The notes below the pieces were generated by a model, which was not told where the DNA came from, made no database searches, and saw only the letters and a list, made by a program, of their open reading frames with translations. This document shows, piece by piece, positions 9,101 through 16,353 of a stretch of 45,762 nt of DNA; the stretch's first letter is position 1, and every line of letters begins with the position of its first letter. A program made the position numbers and the translations under genes. Origin of the DNA: Prevotella sp. KH2C16 (GTDB lineage Bacteria > Bacteroidota > Bacteroidia > Bacteroidales > Bacteroidaceae); assembly GCF_900113305.1 (NCBI RefSeq), contig NZ_FOOW01000023.1:1-45762 (forward strand). Direction: 5' to 3'.

Positions 9101-9222
9101 CTGTTTGCCCTTGTGGTGCTGTCGGCTGCGGTCGCAACCATGTAATAGCAGGAAAGCGTGCAAGTGGCCATCAGCATTTTCAGATAAACGGGCATGTGCT
9201 GCCATGTTCCTAACTGCTTCAT
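6118..9222 (-). CDS. SusC/RagA-family TonB-linked outer-membrane transporter
   Basis: This roughly 1034-residue protein imports ligands captured by the SusD partner, powered by TonB. After a signal peptide (MKQLGTWQHMPVYLKMLMAT) comes a carboxypeptidase-regulatory-like beta domain (SGIVVDEKNEPLIGVTIQVK), then the TonB-box/plug transition DEVIVTGYGTFKK and the plug (LNIRGMGSF, NSPLYVIDGVPV, ASLYGSRAANGVVLITTKKG). The rest is a 22-strand barrel ending in LKTITFGLNVNF with the usual C-terminal Phe. An ATG at 9264 would add 14 polar residues; 9222 gives a conventional signal peptide, so I prefer it with moderate certainty. It is the first gene of the susC-susD operon. Confidence 0.95.
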   Translation of the reverse strand: MKQLGTWQHMPVYLKMLMATCTLSCYYMVATAADSTTRANSVQQQQNSFSGIVVDEKNEPLIGVTIQVKSTSSRTVTDTNGRFTLPAGERSATLVITYIGYTTKEVKVSAGHAVSISLSPDNQTLDEVIVTGYGTFKKSAYAGSASTLKTDKLKDVPTASFKDLLQGAASGVQMSSASGQPGSSIALNIRGMGSFNASNSPLYVIDGVPVMSGNVSANDSNGGFDLMSTLSNTDIESITVIKDAAAASLYGSRAANGVVLITTKKGREGRPVVNLKADWGSSDFAMDYRPVMNGEQRREYIYNGLKAGALRKGQTEAEAVKYADSEIDSYAPVPWCGYVDWDRVLFQKGNHQNYEASVSGGTKRFTYYTSLSYLKQQGIARNSGLERISGRVNAEYKATQKLTLGVKSLFASVNQEVYSEGTSYTAPFYASRNCVVPSDAVYNEDGSWNRNFIRNEDRNPALSMMYDYNREYITRHFNTVYGEYEFIKNLKFRSTLSYDYTTTKGKEWRDPRTSNGDDTNGSKSVMMYERKKLVWANQLSYKTTLAENHHLDALVGYEVDDQRRDYAGGTKQNFVNPSKDALSNGAKVIGAYGADTRTRMLSYLGRLNYDYKNKYYLGASLRVDGSSRLASSNRWGTFWSASGAWRIIEEDFMKPCNDWLTDLKFRASYGVNGTLPSSYFGYMGLTSLSGDYNTDPAYNLSQIANNRLSWETNYNFNLGVDFGLWNRLNVTLEYYTRTTKNLLMDYPISMTTGFSSYLLNIGKVRNQGVELEIKSNNFSTKDFSWNTSFTLAHNKNKIVVLDGKQQEIISGVYIHRVGESYRTFYLIEFAGINPDTGAPQFYTNTKDANGNLMKDITENPAEANNIAYKHAEPTLTGGLSNTLSYKWFDLNFMFTYQFGGYSYDTWAQKVEHGGKDLEANIPTYYLNNWKQPGDISQYELFIEAPEVSMGKFSNTRRVHSTDFIRLKNLTFGFTMPKAWTHPIGIDKIRLYISGNNLLTWARYDYYDPEAVSGGTAGWGTPPLKTITFGLNVNF

Positions 9223-9307
9223 AGTCTTGCTTTTTTCAGGTTTTAAGTATGTTAATGACATCATAGTCTTTATCGTCTATTAACAGCGATATTCGCATTT
9301 TGTAAAG

Positions 9308-9315
9308 CAAAGATA
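9308..9315 (-). promoter_or_regulatory. -7 box for the susC-susD operon
   Basis: The minus strand reads TATCTTTG, an exact TAnnTTTG match, about 86 bases before ATG 9222 (44 before ATG 9264). The sequence further upstream is very AT-rich and shows no clear -33 TTTG. No ECF sigma or anti-sigma gene adjoins the pair. Confidence 0.55.
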
Positions 9316-9504
9316 GTGAAATTTAACTTATAATAATAAAAAATAATATTAAAAATATTTAATTTATACAATTATAATTACAACTTGGATAGTGGTAGTT
9401 TCCATGGGAAAAGTTGTCTAGTGGCAGATGGCTGTGTCTCGACAAATAAGTTGTGCGGCCTTGAGCAAGTGCGGGGCGGGGATATACGGGAGGCTTCCCG
9501 TGGA

Positions 9505-9589
9505 ATTACCGGCCGTTGGTGATCCTGCTACCAATAGCTTGTAATGCCGTTACCAACGGCTGGTAACGGCATTACAAGTTGTGTGTAAC
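9505..9589. repeat. Array A3: four 19-bp palindromes on a 22-bp period
   Basis: Units start at 9505, 9527, 9549 and 9571, each 19 bases with 3-base spacers (CCT, GCC, GGC). The third unit, GTTACCAACGGCTGGTAAC, is identical to the third unit of array A1. The first two are imperfect (ATTACCGGCCGTTGGTGAT, GCTACCAATAGCTTGTAAT), giving a view of decay. The array occupies the gap between the 3' end of the nuclease gene and the susC promoter; nothing else is seen from 9316 to 9641. Confidence 0.9.
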
Positions 9590-9641
9590 ATGTAGGGATG
9601 CGGTTCGGCACACCGCTGGAGACGGGTGCCTTTCGCCTGCC

Positions 9642-10562
9642 TTACTTGAATCCCCAGGCCGTGAGGATGTTTTCCCTGGCCAGGTTTTCCACATGGTTTT
9701 CTGTTTCGTCAGGCAGGTTGCAGAAGAAGTCGATGCCCGTCTTCTGCTGGAGGTCGGCGATGGAGACCACATAGTCTGCCAGATTCACCTTCGGGGGGAT
9801 GGCATTGTTATGCTCTGCCCAGAATCCGAGCGCCTTATATCCTTTGGAGTTCTTGATGAGCAAGGCCATGAAGAAATATTTCGGGACGATGAGCTGGTTC
9901 TTGATGCGCATCAGGATGTTCTGCGGGCTGTCGATGGTGCCGCCCTTGCAGACATACATCGTGTCGGTGGCAGCCAGCTGTCCGGCCCATGAGCGCACCC
10001 TGTTCTCCATGTTCACCCATACGCCGGTGTAGTTGTCTCCCGCATTAAAATTGTAGTACTGGGGCTGCATGTTGGTGTAATAGAAAGTCTGCCGGTTGGC
10101 TTCCTTCGAATACTGGCGGTCGGCGGAGGGACAGATGTGGCCGCGGGTGAAGCCTGATCCGCTGTACATAGCTTGCGTATCTGCGAAGCGGGCATAGCTG
10201 GGCAGGTCGGGATCTTCCATGAATGTGCCATAGTAACCGGCATCGCCCGAGTAGCCTCTGTGCATCTGATAGCAGGTCCAGCGCTGAGATTTCAGGTCGG
10301 AATCCCACTCCACGGAGTAGTTCACGCCGTCGGGGTCATAGCTGTCGCTGGTCTTATGGACAAGGAGGATGCTGTTGCCGCCCTTGAGACGGGGGAACTC
10401 CAGGCGGGTAACTTCTCGGCGGCTGGTCTTGGGATTGTTGGCGTTGGTATTCGCCGGGGCCGTGGAGCCTCCAGCGCCTCCTCCGGGGGAGTCGCTGCCT
10501 CCGCAGGAAGCAAGGGCAAGGATGGCGGCTGACGCCAAGAGCAGAAAAAGGCCTCTCTTCAT
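9642..10562 (-). CDS. Secreted DNA/RNA non-specific endonuclease (NUC1 family) lipoprotein
   Basis: This 306-residue protein has a signal peptide and lipobox LASC (Cys about 20) followed by a Gly/Ser/Asn/Thr linker, so the enzyme is tethered outside the cytoplasm. The catalytic region has TRGHICPSADR (about residues 139-149), the family DRGH motif with Thr in the first place and the catalytic His kept. It is followed by YYTNMQPQYYNFNAG, carrying the metal-binding Asn. Such enzymes cleave single- and double-stranded DNA and RNA with Mg2+. The gene is read from the same strand as L31, 95 bases upstream, and I see no separate strong promoter. Context suggests extracellular nucleic-acid degradation for nutrition or for defence against neutrophil traps or foreign DNA. 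Confidence 0.92.
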   Translation of the reverse strand: MKRGLFLLLASAAILALASCGGSDSPGGGAGGSTAPANTNANNPKTSRREVTRLEFPRLKGGNSILLVHKTSDSYDPDGVNYSVEWDSDLKSQRWTCYQMHRGYSGDAGYYGTFMEDPDLPSYARFADTQAMYSGSGFTRGHICPSADRQYSKEANRQTFYYTNMQPQYYNFNAGDNYTGVWVNMENRVRSWAGQLAATDTMYVCKGGTIDSPQNILMRIKNQLIVPKYFFMALLIKNSKGYKALGFWAEHNNAIPPKVNLADYVVSIADLQQKTGIDFFCNLPDETENHVENLARENILTAWGFK

Positions 10563-10601
10563 AGGGCTTTACTTAAATTAATAAATGCGACTTAGCGCAT
10601 G

Positions 10602-10625
10602 TGCAACTACGCTAAACCGCACTCG
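10602..10625. other. TTAGCG...CGCTAA inverted repeat
   Basis: TTAGCG and CGCTAA flank a 12-base centre in the 95-base gap between the L31 and nuclease genes. It may be a weak terminator for L31 or an operator for the nuclease; no T-tract follows. Confidence 0.3.
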
Positions 10626-10657
10626 GAATATTATGAATATATTCGAAAAGATATATA

Positions 10658-10909
10658 TTACTTCTTCAGCTTACTGTAACGGTTCATGAAGCGGTCTACG
10701 CGACCTGCCGTGTCGACGAGCTTGTTCTTACCGGTATAGAAGGGGTGAGAGGAGCTGGAGATTTCGACTTTTACCACTGGGTAAGTTTCGCCTTCAAACT
10801 CTACTGTCTCTGTACTCTTGCATGTAGACTTTGTAAGGAACATATCGCCGTTGGACATATCTTTGAATACGACGGGGCGATAGTTTTCTGGATGAATACC
10901 TTTTTTCAT
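10658..10909 (-). CDS. rpmE2: 50S ribosomal protein L31 type B
   Basis: This 83-residue protein begins [19 protein letters not shown] and contains [24 protein letters not shown], the signature of L31. It lacks the paired CxxC zinc ligands of the zinc-binding form and has a single Cys, so it is the type-B (zinc-independent) form usual in Bacteroidota. It has its own promoter at 10961-10968 and sits between the nuclease and the OB-domain lipoprotein, probably an incidental neighbour. Confidence 0.97.
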   Translation of the reverse strand: MKKGIHPENYRPVVFKDMSNGDMFLTKSTCKSTETVEFEGETYPVVKVEISSSSHPFYTGKNKLVDTAGRVDRFMNRYSKLKK

Positions 10910-10960
10910 TTTCTTGTCTTATATTTAATAATGTATAATCTTGTATTGCTGAACAGGGTG

Positions 10961-10968
10961 CAAAATTA
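10961..10968 (-). promoter_or_regulatory. -7 box for rpmE2
   Basis: The minus strand reads TAATTTTG, matching TAnnTTTG, about 52 bases before the L31 start codon. Confidence 0.5.
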
Positions 10969-11014
10969 CGAATAATTCTGCACCCTGCCAAATGTTTTGT
11001 GATTTATTTGCTAT

Positions 11015-12343
11015 TTATTCGCCATAAGTGATGGTGATGGTCTGCACGCGGAGCTGCACCCCGCCGGTGGCGGCGGTATGCTCATTGATGTAGGTAGCCT
11101 TTGTGCCATCGAACGATACTGTCTGCGTGGGATTGCCGGTATAGTCGGTTCCGCTGTAGGAATCGCAGGTTATCACGATTTTAGCAATCTTCGACTTGCA
11201 GGCGAAGTCGATGGTGTTCTTGGCATACATGCGCACTCCCTTCGTGGCGGTATAGAACTTAGGTGTGGTGGTGCCTTCTCCCTTGCCGAAAGTGATGGTG
11301 GATCCGTCAGAGAGGGTTACGCTTGTTACCTCCTGCTGGTTGGTGAAGCCCTGCGTGTTGAGGTCGATGGTAACCGTCGTAGAGCCGGCCGTAACATTAG
11401 GATTGGTAACCGTAACGGTAGTTCCGCTGACGGTCGGAGTAACTCCCGTGCCCGTGCCGCTGCCGGAGCCGCCTTCTCCATCAATGCTGACAATCTTGTT
11501 CCCATATTGGAATTCAGGAGTGTTGCCCTTGTAGTTGAGCAGGGTTCCTACGATGATAACCTTCTGACCCACCTTCAGGTCGTCCTGTGAGGTGAATTTG
11601 GCCCCATCCTTGCCGAGGCCTCCGTAGACATAGAACTGTGTGGTCTTCTGACCGTCGTCAGAGATATAGTAGCTGATCTGGCCTCTGCCAGAGTCAAAGC
11701 TCTTGATTTCGGAAACAATGCCCGTGGCATAAATATTCTCGAGCTTGTCGCTTTCGCTTAAAGTGTTGGCTTTCGCGATGACGCCAGCCACATTGTAGGG
11801 AGAGGCCTCTGTGCCTTCGCCCATAGGTGTCCCGATTCCGGAGCCGCCGCCTGTGGTCTCATACCAAGTGCCGTTCTGATAGACTATCTTGCTGCCAGTC
11901 GTGAATTCATAGGTTCCATTGAAGTTCACGAGCTTGCCGGCAACGACAACTTCATCACCCACATGTATCTGATCTTCGGAAGTAAACTTGTCGCCGTTCT
12001 TATAAAAGCCGCGGTATACTTCGAGTTGGGTAGTTGTCTTGCCGTCGTCGGAGATATAGTAGGTGGCATTGCCGTACTGTCCCGTGTCGATGGAGTTGAT
12101 CAGGGAGATGACACCCTTCACATAGACCGTGGCATTTGCGTCGCCGCCGTTGGCGATATAGTTGTTTGCCGCCGAAATATTGAACGGGTCTTCCTTGGTG
12201 CCGGTGCCGGTAGGAGCTACTACGACAGGCTCTTCCGTCTCACTGAAATTCGGCATGTTGTATGGCATGGGCACATCGTCGCAACTCGTGAAAGTCATGG
12301 CTGTGATAGCCAAGGCTATCATGGAATAAAATATTCGTTTCAT
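11015..12343 (-). CDS. Lipoprotein with two OB-like repeat domains
   Basis: This 442-residue lipoprotein has lipobox FTSC (Cys about 21) followed by DDVPMPYNMP. It holds two copies of a domain of about 110 residues. Each starts GT-x-E-(D/A)-P-(F/Y)-N-(I/V), continues with an IYVKG/IYATG-V-(I/V)-S-x-I strand, then YYISDDG-K/Q-TTQ, and ends with a (V/L)-x-V-G-(D/Q)-x-V-(V/I)-(V/I)-x-G-x-L segment. This strand pattern resembles OB-fold nucleic-acid-binding or DUF6359-type domains. The third, C-terminal part (about 295-442) is Thr/Gly-rich beta structure. The same repeat ends the neighbouring protein at 12386. It is the third gene of the TonB-receptor operon. Nucleic-acid binding is inferred from fold similarity and context only. 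Confidence 0.75.
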   Translation of the reverse strand: MKRIFYSMIALAITAMTFTSCDDVPMPYNMPNFSETEEPVVVAPTGTGTKEDPFNISAANNYIANGGDANATVYVKGVISLINSIDTGQYGNATYYISDDGKTTTQLEVYRGFYKNGDKFTSEDQIHVGDEVVVAGKLVNFNGTYEFTTGSKIVYQNGTWYETTGGGSGIGTPMGEGTEASPYNVAGVIAKANTLSESDKLENIYATGIVSEIKSFDSGRGQISYYISDDGQKTTQFYVYGGLGKDGAKFTSQDDLKVGQKVIIVGTLLNYKGNTPEFQYGNKIVSIDGEGGSGSGTGTGVTPTVSGTTVTVTNPNVTAGSTTVTIDLNTQGFTNQQEVTSVTLSDGSTITFGKGEGTTTPKFYTATKGVRMYAKNTIDFACKSKIAKIVITCDSYSGTDYTGNPTQTVSFDGTKATYINEHTAATGGVQLRVQTITITYGE

Positions 12344-12385
12344 GTTATTTGTTGTTTTTGTTTTCGATTATATGATAGTGTACAA

Positions 12386-13621
12386 TTACTTGATGGAGAT
12401 GATATAGTTGCCCTGATCGAATTCAATCGTACCATTGTATTCCTTCAAGGTTCCCAATACGACTACGGTCTGTCCTACCTTGATCTGGTCGGTAGCGGTG
12501 AACTTCTCGTTGTTGAGATATTTGCCGCGCCAAACCTCAATCATGGTTCCGGCCGTGGTCTTGCCGTCGTCGGATATCCAATACTGCGCATTACCGAAGG
12601 AAGTGCTCACCTCGTCTATCTTGGCAATGATACCTTTCACATAGATGTTGCCGCTCAGGGTGCCGGCATTGTAGGCTGCCAATGCTTCTGTTACGCTGAG
12701 CGGGTCGCTGGCGTCTTGGCCTTTCTGCGGAGTAGCGTCTGCGACATCGCCGGCTCTGCGCATCAAGATTTGCCATGTGCTGCTGCTTCCAAGCGAATAA
12801 TGCGAGAATACACCAGTAATGGCAACCTTGCCCGTCGGAAGTGTGTTACCTGCAAAGTCGGCAAAAGTGCTTGTGCGGACCACGATGTCCTTGCTGGGAT
12901 ATTCCTTGAACTCGCGGTGGACGCAACCGCCAAACTGGGGTTCTATCTTATTGTCTGGTGCATAGGTGTTGGTCCCGTTGGCATCCTTGAAACTTACGCC
13001 GGTGATGGTCATCAGCATGCCGGTCTTCTCCTTGATATATTTGGCGTCGGTCATGCTGTCGGTTTTAAACACTTGAACGAGCTTTTCAAGGTTAGCCTCG
13101 TTAGCCTCGCCAATCTTCGTAAAGTGCGAAGCCCACTGGTAACGGTCCATGCGCCCGATGGAGTGGGTGCCATAGTTGCTGGAGGAGCTGTTGGTGTTCG
13201 TATATACGCCGCCGATTTCCGCCATGCCACCGTAGCCGCCAATGTAGAGGTCTTTGAGGTTGAGGAGAATCTGTTGTCCGAGCCCCACCTCGCCTGAGAG
13301 GCCGCCCTTGGCCACGGAGAGGATGACGGCACCGGTCTCGTCCTGAAGTGAAATCTGCTGATAGAGGTTCCCTTCAATATCGTTTCCGGTAACATAACCT
13401 TTGATCTGGATGTCTTCCTTTATCTGCTGATAGCCGTTCGTGTTGATGGCCATGGCATATTGGTCCTTTACTTGCTTGATGGTCTTCAAGTTGAGTTCTT
13501 CGATATCTGCAATGGAGCCTTCGCCCGGGGTAGGTTCTGCATAGTCTTTTCCCATACAGGAAGCCAGGAGGATGCCGCCAGTCAGCAGTATGATGAATCT
13601 AATAAATTTAATCTGTTTCAT
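12386..13621 (-). CDS. DUF5689-like lipoprotein with C-terminal OB-like repeat
   Basis: This 411-residue lipoprotein (lipobox LASC, Cys about 22) has an N-terminal region of about 240 residues of the DUF5689 type. That region contains IQIKGYVTGNDIEGNLYQQI, DETGAVILSV and GQQILLNLKDLYIGGYGG, again an OB-like strand order. The last 110 residues (from about 300) repeat the domain of the downstream protein: GNIYVKGIIAKI, YWISDDGKTT, VGQTVVVLGTLKEYNGT. It sits 11 bases after the TonB-receptor gene and 42 bases before the next lipoprotein, so all three are one operon. Probable role: surface ligand binding for the receptor. Confidence 0.8.
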   Translation of the reverse strand: MKQIKFIRFIILLTGGILLASCMGKDYAEPTPGEGSIADIEELNLKTIKQVKDQYAMAINTNGYQQIKEDIQIKGYVTGNDIEGNLYQQISLQDETGAVILSVAKGGLSGEVGLGQQILLNLKDLYIGGYGGMAEIGGVYTNTNSSSSNYGTHSIGRMDRYQWASHFTKIGEANEANLEKLVQVFKTDSMTDAKYIKEKTGMLMTITGVSFKDANGTNTYAPDNKIEPQFGGCVHREFKEYPSKDIVVRTSTFADFAGNTLPTGKVAITGVFSHYSLGSSSTWQILMRRAGDVADATPQKGQDASDPLSVTEALAAYNAGTLSGNIYVKGIIAKIDEVSTSFGNAQYWISDDGKTTAGTMIEVWRGKYLNNEKFTATDQIKVGQTVVVLGTLKEYNGTIEFDQGNYIISIK

Positions 13622-13632
13622 GTTCGTGGGGT

Positions 13633-16203
13633 TTAGAATCTATATGATATCTGGAACATACCGTTAGTACCGAATATATAGTACTTCTTCGGGTTCTGCG
13701 AGAACTTGTAGATGCGCGAACTGTTGATAGTGCCGTCGTCCTTGACGGTATAGTCGCTGCGGCTCTGCTCGTATCCGCCCGTTACGAGAGTCTGGTTGTT
13801 GAGGATATTCGTAACCATGAGATTGAAGCTCAGCTGGCCTTTTTTCAGTCGAATGGTCTTGCCGATGCTTCCGTCGAGCATCCAGCCTCCATGTCCCTTT
13901 GCCTGTGCGGGGATGTCATAGTTGCCGTCGTTATCTACATTCCCCATCGTCTTGAGTGTACTCTCGTAGCGCATGCTGGGCGAGTAGGAGAGATAGATAC
14001 GGTCGTAGTAGTTGGCGTCCAGGTCGATGAACCAGCCTCCTTGGTGAAAGCTTAAGCCCAGTCCTGCTGCCGTGAGCGGTGTCCCAGCTTCGCGCATACC
14101 CTTGTTCATTACCTTTTCCGGGCGTCCGTTGTTGGCGTCGTTATAGGTTGCCTTGGTCGAGCTCATATACCAGACATTGGCATTGTTGATGTTCTTGGCC
14201 TCGTTGATGGTTCCTATTGCGTTGAAGTCGAGGAAAGATGTAAGCTTGACTTTCAGACCAAGCTCCGCTCCGTAGTATTCCTTGCGGAGGCCTGTCATTG
14301 ATACATACGAGAAAGAGTTGATGTCATCGAAGTAGAAGTTCTGCCACTCCGTTACATGGCCGAGACGGCTGTAGTAACCGCTGAGGTTGGCATGCAGCCA
14401 TGCATTCTGGAATTGATAGCCGAATTCACTGCTGAATACATGTTCCTGTTTGAGGTTCAGGACATAGTCGTTGTTCATCTCTGGAGAAACGAAGGCTGTC
14501 GCAGCTTCCGGCGCTCTCCATTCAAAGCCTGCCCCGAGCAGGAAAGTGTGTCCGCGTCCGGCGTTGAAGGTGATGCTGCCTTTGGCTCCGCCTTCCCCGA
14601 ATCCGGCATGACCGCTCTTGCCGAAGGAGTTGTTTGCGAACATTCCGTTGCGCATGTGGCCGCGACGCACCATGTCTGTACCGCCAATCTTGCCGGCTAT
14701 CATCAGGTGCCATCGACCGGTGTTCACGGCGTAGTTAGACCAGAGGTAGCCCTTCTGCACACGGAGCGTATAGTCATATCCAAACTTGTCGCCCTCGTAG
14801 ACGAGGCGGCCGAGCCGGTTCGGCCCCATGGTGTTGAGGTCGTACTGCACTTCGTCGCTCATGCCGGAATAGATACCCATGGCATAGGAGTTGATGTTGT
14901 GGTACGACATTCCTCCCAAGAGGTCTTCCATGGTCTGGTAGTGGCGGCCGATGTTCTGGCCCACGATGAATCCGATATTCCATGTCTTGTTCTTGTCTGG
15001 ACGCTTCGTGAGCGTGGAGGCAAGGTTGAGCATCAGGTTATCGTTGTGCTTGGCCTGTACGAAGTAGAAGGCGTCGCTGCCCTGTGCGGCAGCCGTCTTG
15101 TTGGCTGCGTAGAGATAGTTCCAGTTAATCTGGCGGTTGGCCTTGCTGGCCTGCCACCATGCCACCGAACGCTGATACTGTGCATAGGCATACTGGTTGT
15201 TGCCGATGTTGTCGCCCCACACATCGATGTAGGAGCTTGGCAGGTTCTTCCAGTAGTCGGGCTGGGGGTTCTCCGAGCCGTTGTAGTTCAGCTTCGTGCT
15301 CTTATACATGCTGTATTTGCCGAATGCGGTGGTCGTGAGTTTGGTGTTGTCGTTGATGTCCCAGTCCCATGTGAGGAGGGCAGAAGGAGCAAAGTCGTTC
15401 ACGACGCGCGAATTCCGTCGGTGTCCGTTCTGGTAGCCCCAGTAGGGATTATACTGGTAGTCGTTGGCGAGCCAGTAGGCTTCGTCCGTGGAGGCTCCCT
15501 GCGTGGAGCGTTCGGTTGGGTTGCCCCATGTGGCAAACGAGAGGCTGTGCCCTGCGTCCCACTTTTTCTGGACGCCGAAGAAATAGGAGAGGGCATTGTA
15601 GAAGGTGCCCTCTACATATCCCCTGTTGGCCCAGCGATAGGTTACGCCGGCCGCGATGGCCCATCCCTTCTTGTTGAATCCGGAGGCATAGGTGTACATG
15701 CCGCGCAGCGTGTAGTTTCGGTTGGCACCGGCCACGGATATATAGTTTCCTGCCTGCATGCTTCCCGCGCGGAAGTCATAGTTGTTGCTTCCGGCCATTC
15801 CCGTCATGGAGAAATTGTTGCTTTCAAAGGGAAGGGCGGAGTCTACATTGCGGGTGAAACGGTTCAGCCCGCCTATATTGGAGTAGCGGAACTGTCCCGA
15901 TTCCATGTCGTTCATGGGGGCTCCGTTGATGTAGACATCATTGAACTTCTGGTTGAAGGCACGATAGCGGAAGCGCGTCGGCGAGAACCGGAATCCCACT
16001 TCTGACGCATAGGCATTGGTGTTAGAGTTCAGGATGGTAACATTCTGAGACATGTTATCGTCTTCACCCAACTGTGCCTCGGTAAAGGTGAAAGCCGATT
16101 CGTCCATCGTCTTGGCCGTGTTTTGCTCCGTATTGGTGTTTTGGGCAAAGGCTAAGGGAGTGTAACAAAAAGCTATCACTGCTAATTTTAGCTTGTTCTG
16201 CAT
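13633..16203 (-). CDS. TonB-dependent-receptor-like outer-membrane protein
   Basis: This 856-residue protein has a signal peptide (MQNKLKLAVIAFCYTPLAFA) and a plug-like N-terminal region (NVTILNSNTNAYASEVGFRF, FNDVYINGAPMNDMESGQ). A long barrel follows, with alternating aromatic strands and the terminal strand GTNGMFQISYRF ending in Phe. It lacks the carboxypeptidase-regulatory domain of SusC proteins. The start 16203 is chosen because the longer frame from 16242 begins inside the -7 box at 16240-16247. It heads the operon with the DUF5689-like and OB-domain lipoproteins and is divergent from the secreted EEP nuclease gene. Substrate unknown; the neighbours point to nucleic acid or its fragments. 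Confidence 0.85.
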   Translation of the reverse strand: MQNKLKLAVIAFCYTPLAFAQNTNTEQNTAKTMDESAFTFTEAQLGEDDNMSQNVTILNSNTNAYASEVGFRFSPTRFRYRAFNQKFNDVYINGAPMNDMESGQFRYSNIGGLNRFTRNVDSALPFESNNFSMTGMAGSNNYDFRAGSMQAGNYISVAGANRNYTLRGMYTYASGFNKKGWAIAAGVTYRWANRGYVEGTFYNALSYFFGVQKKWDAGHSLSFATWGNPTERSTQGASTDEAYWLANDYQYNPYWGYQNGHRRNSRVVNDFAPSALLTWDWDINDNTKLTTTAFGKYSMYKSTKLNYNGSENPQPDYWKNLPSSYIDVWGDNIGNNQYAYAQYQRSVAWWQASKANRQINWNYLYAANKTAAAQGSDAFYFVQAKHNDNLMLNLASTLTKRPDKNKTWNIGFIVGQNIGRHYQTMEDLLGGMSYHNINSYAMGIYSGMSDEVQYDLNTMGPNRLGRLVYEGDKFGYDYTLRVQKGYLWSNYAVNTGRWHLMIAGKIGGTDMVRRGHMRNGMFANNSFGKSGHAGFGEGGAKGSITFNAGRGHTFLLGAGFEWRAPEAATAFVSPEMNNDYVLNLKQEHVFSSEFGYQFQNAWLHANLSGYYSRLGHVTEWQNFYFDDINSFSYVSMTGLRKEYYGAELGLKVKLTSFLDFNAIGTINEAKNINNANVWYMSSTKATYNDANNGRPEKVMNKGMREAGTPLTAAGLGLSFHQGGWFIDLDANYYDRIYLSYSPSMRYESTLKTMGNVDNDGNYDIPAQAKGHGGWMLDGSIGKTIRLKKGQLSFNLMVTNILNNQTLVTGGYEQSRSDYTVKDDGTINSSRIYKFSQNPKKYYIFGTNGMFQISYRF

Positions 16204-16239
16204 AAGTTGAATTAAATTAATAATTGTATATATATGTTG

Positions 16240-16247
16240 CAAATTTA
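16240..16247 (-). promoter_or_regulatory. -7 box for the TonB receptor operon
   Basis: The minus strand reads TAAATTTG (TAnnTTTG), 37 bases before ATG 16203. It shares the 150-base divergent region with the EEP gene, whose possible -7 (GATATTTG, 16323-16330) has one mismatch, so both units may be co-regulated. Confidence 0.55.
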
Positions 16248-16353
16248 CATTATTTATTTGACATAAAAAAGTAATTTAGATTAAATTTTAGTGAAGATGG
16301 GGTTTGTTTCGAAAATAATTGCGATATTTGCAGAAGAATTAAATTTACAGTAT

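Noticed and set aside
14356..16005. Long open frame on the plus strand (549 codons)
   Set aside because: It is antisense to the TonB-receptor-like gene, has no signal peptide or family motif, and arises from the codon bias of the real gene.
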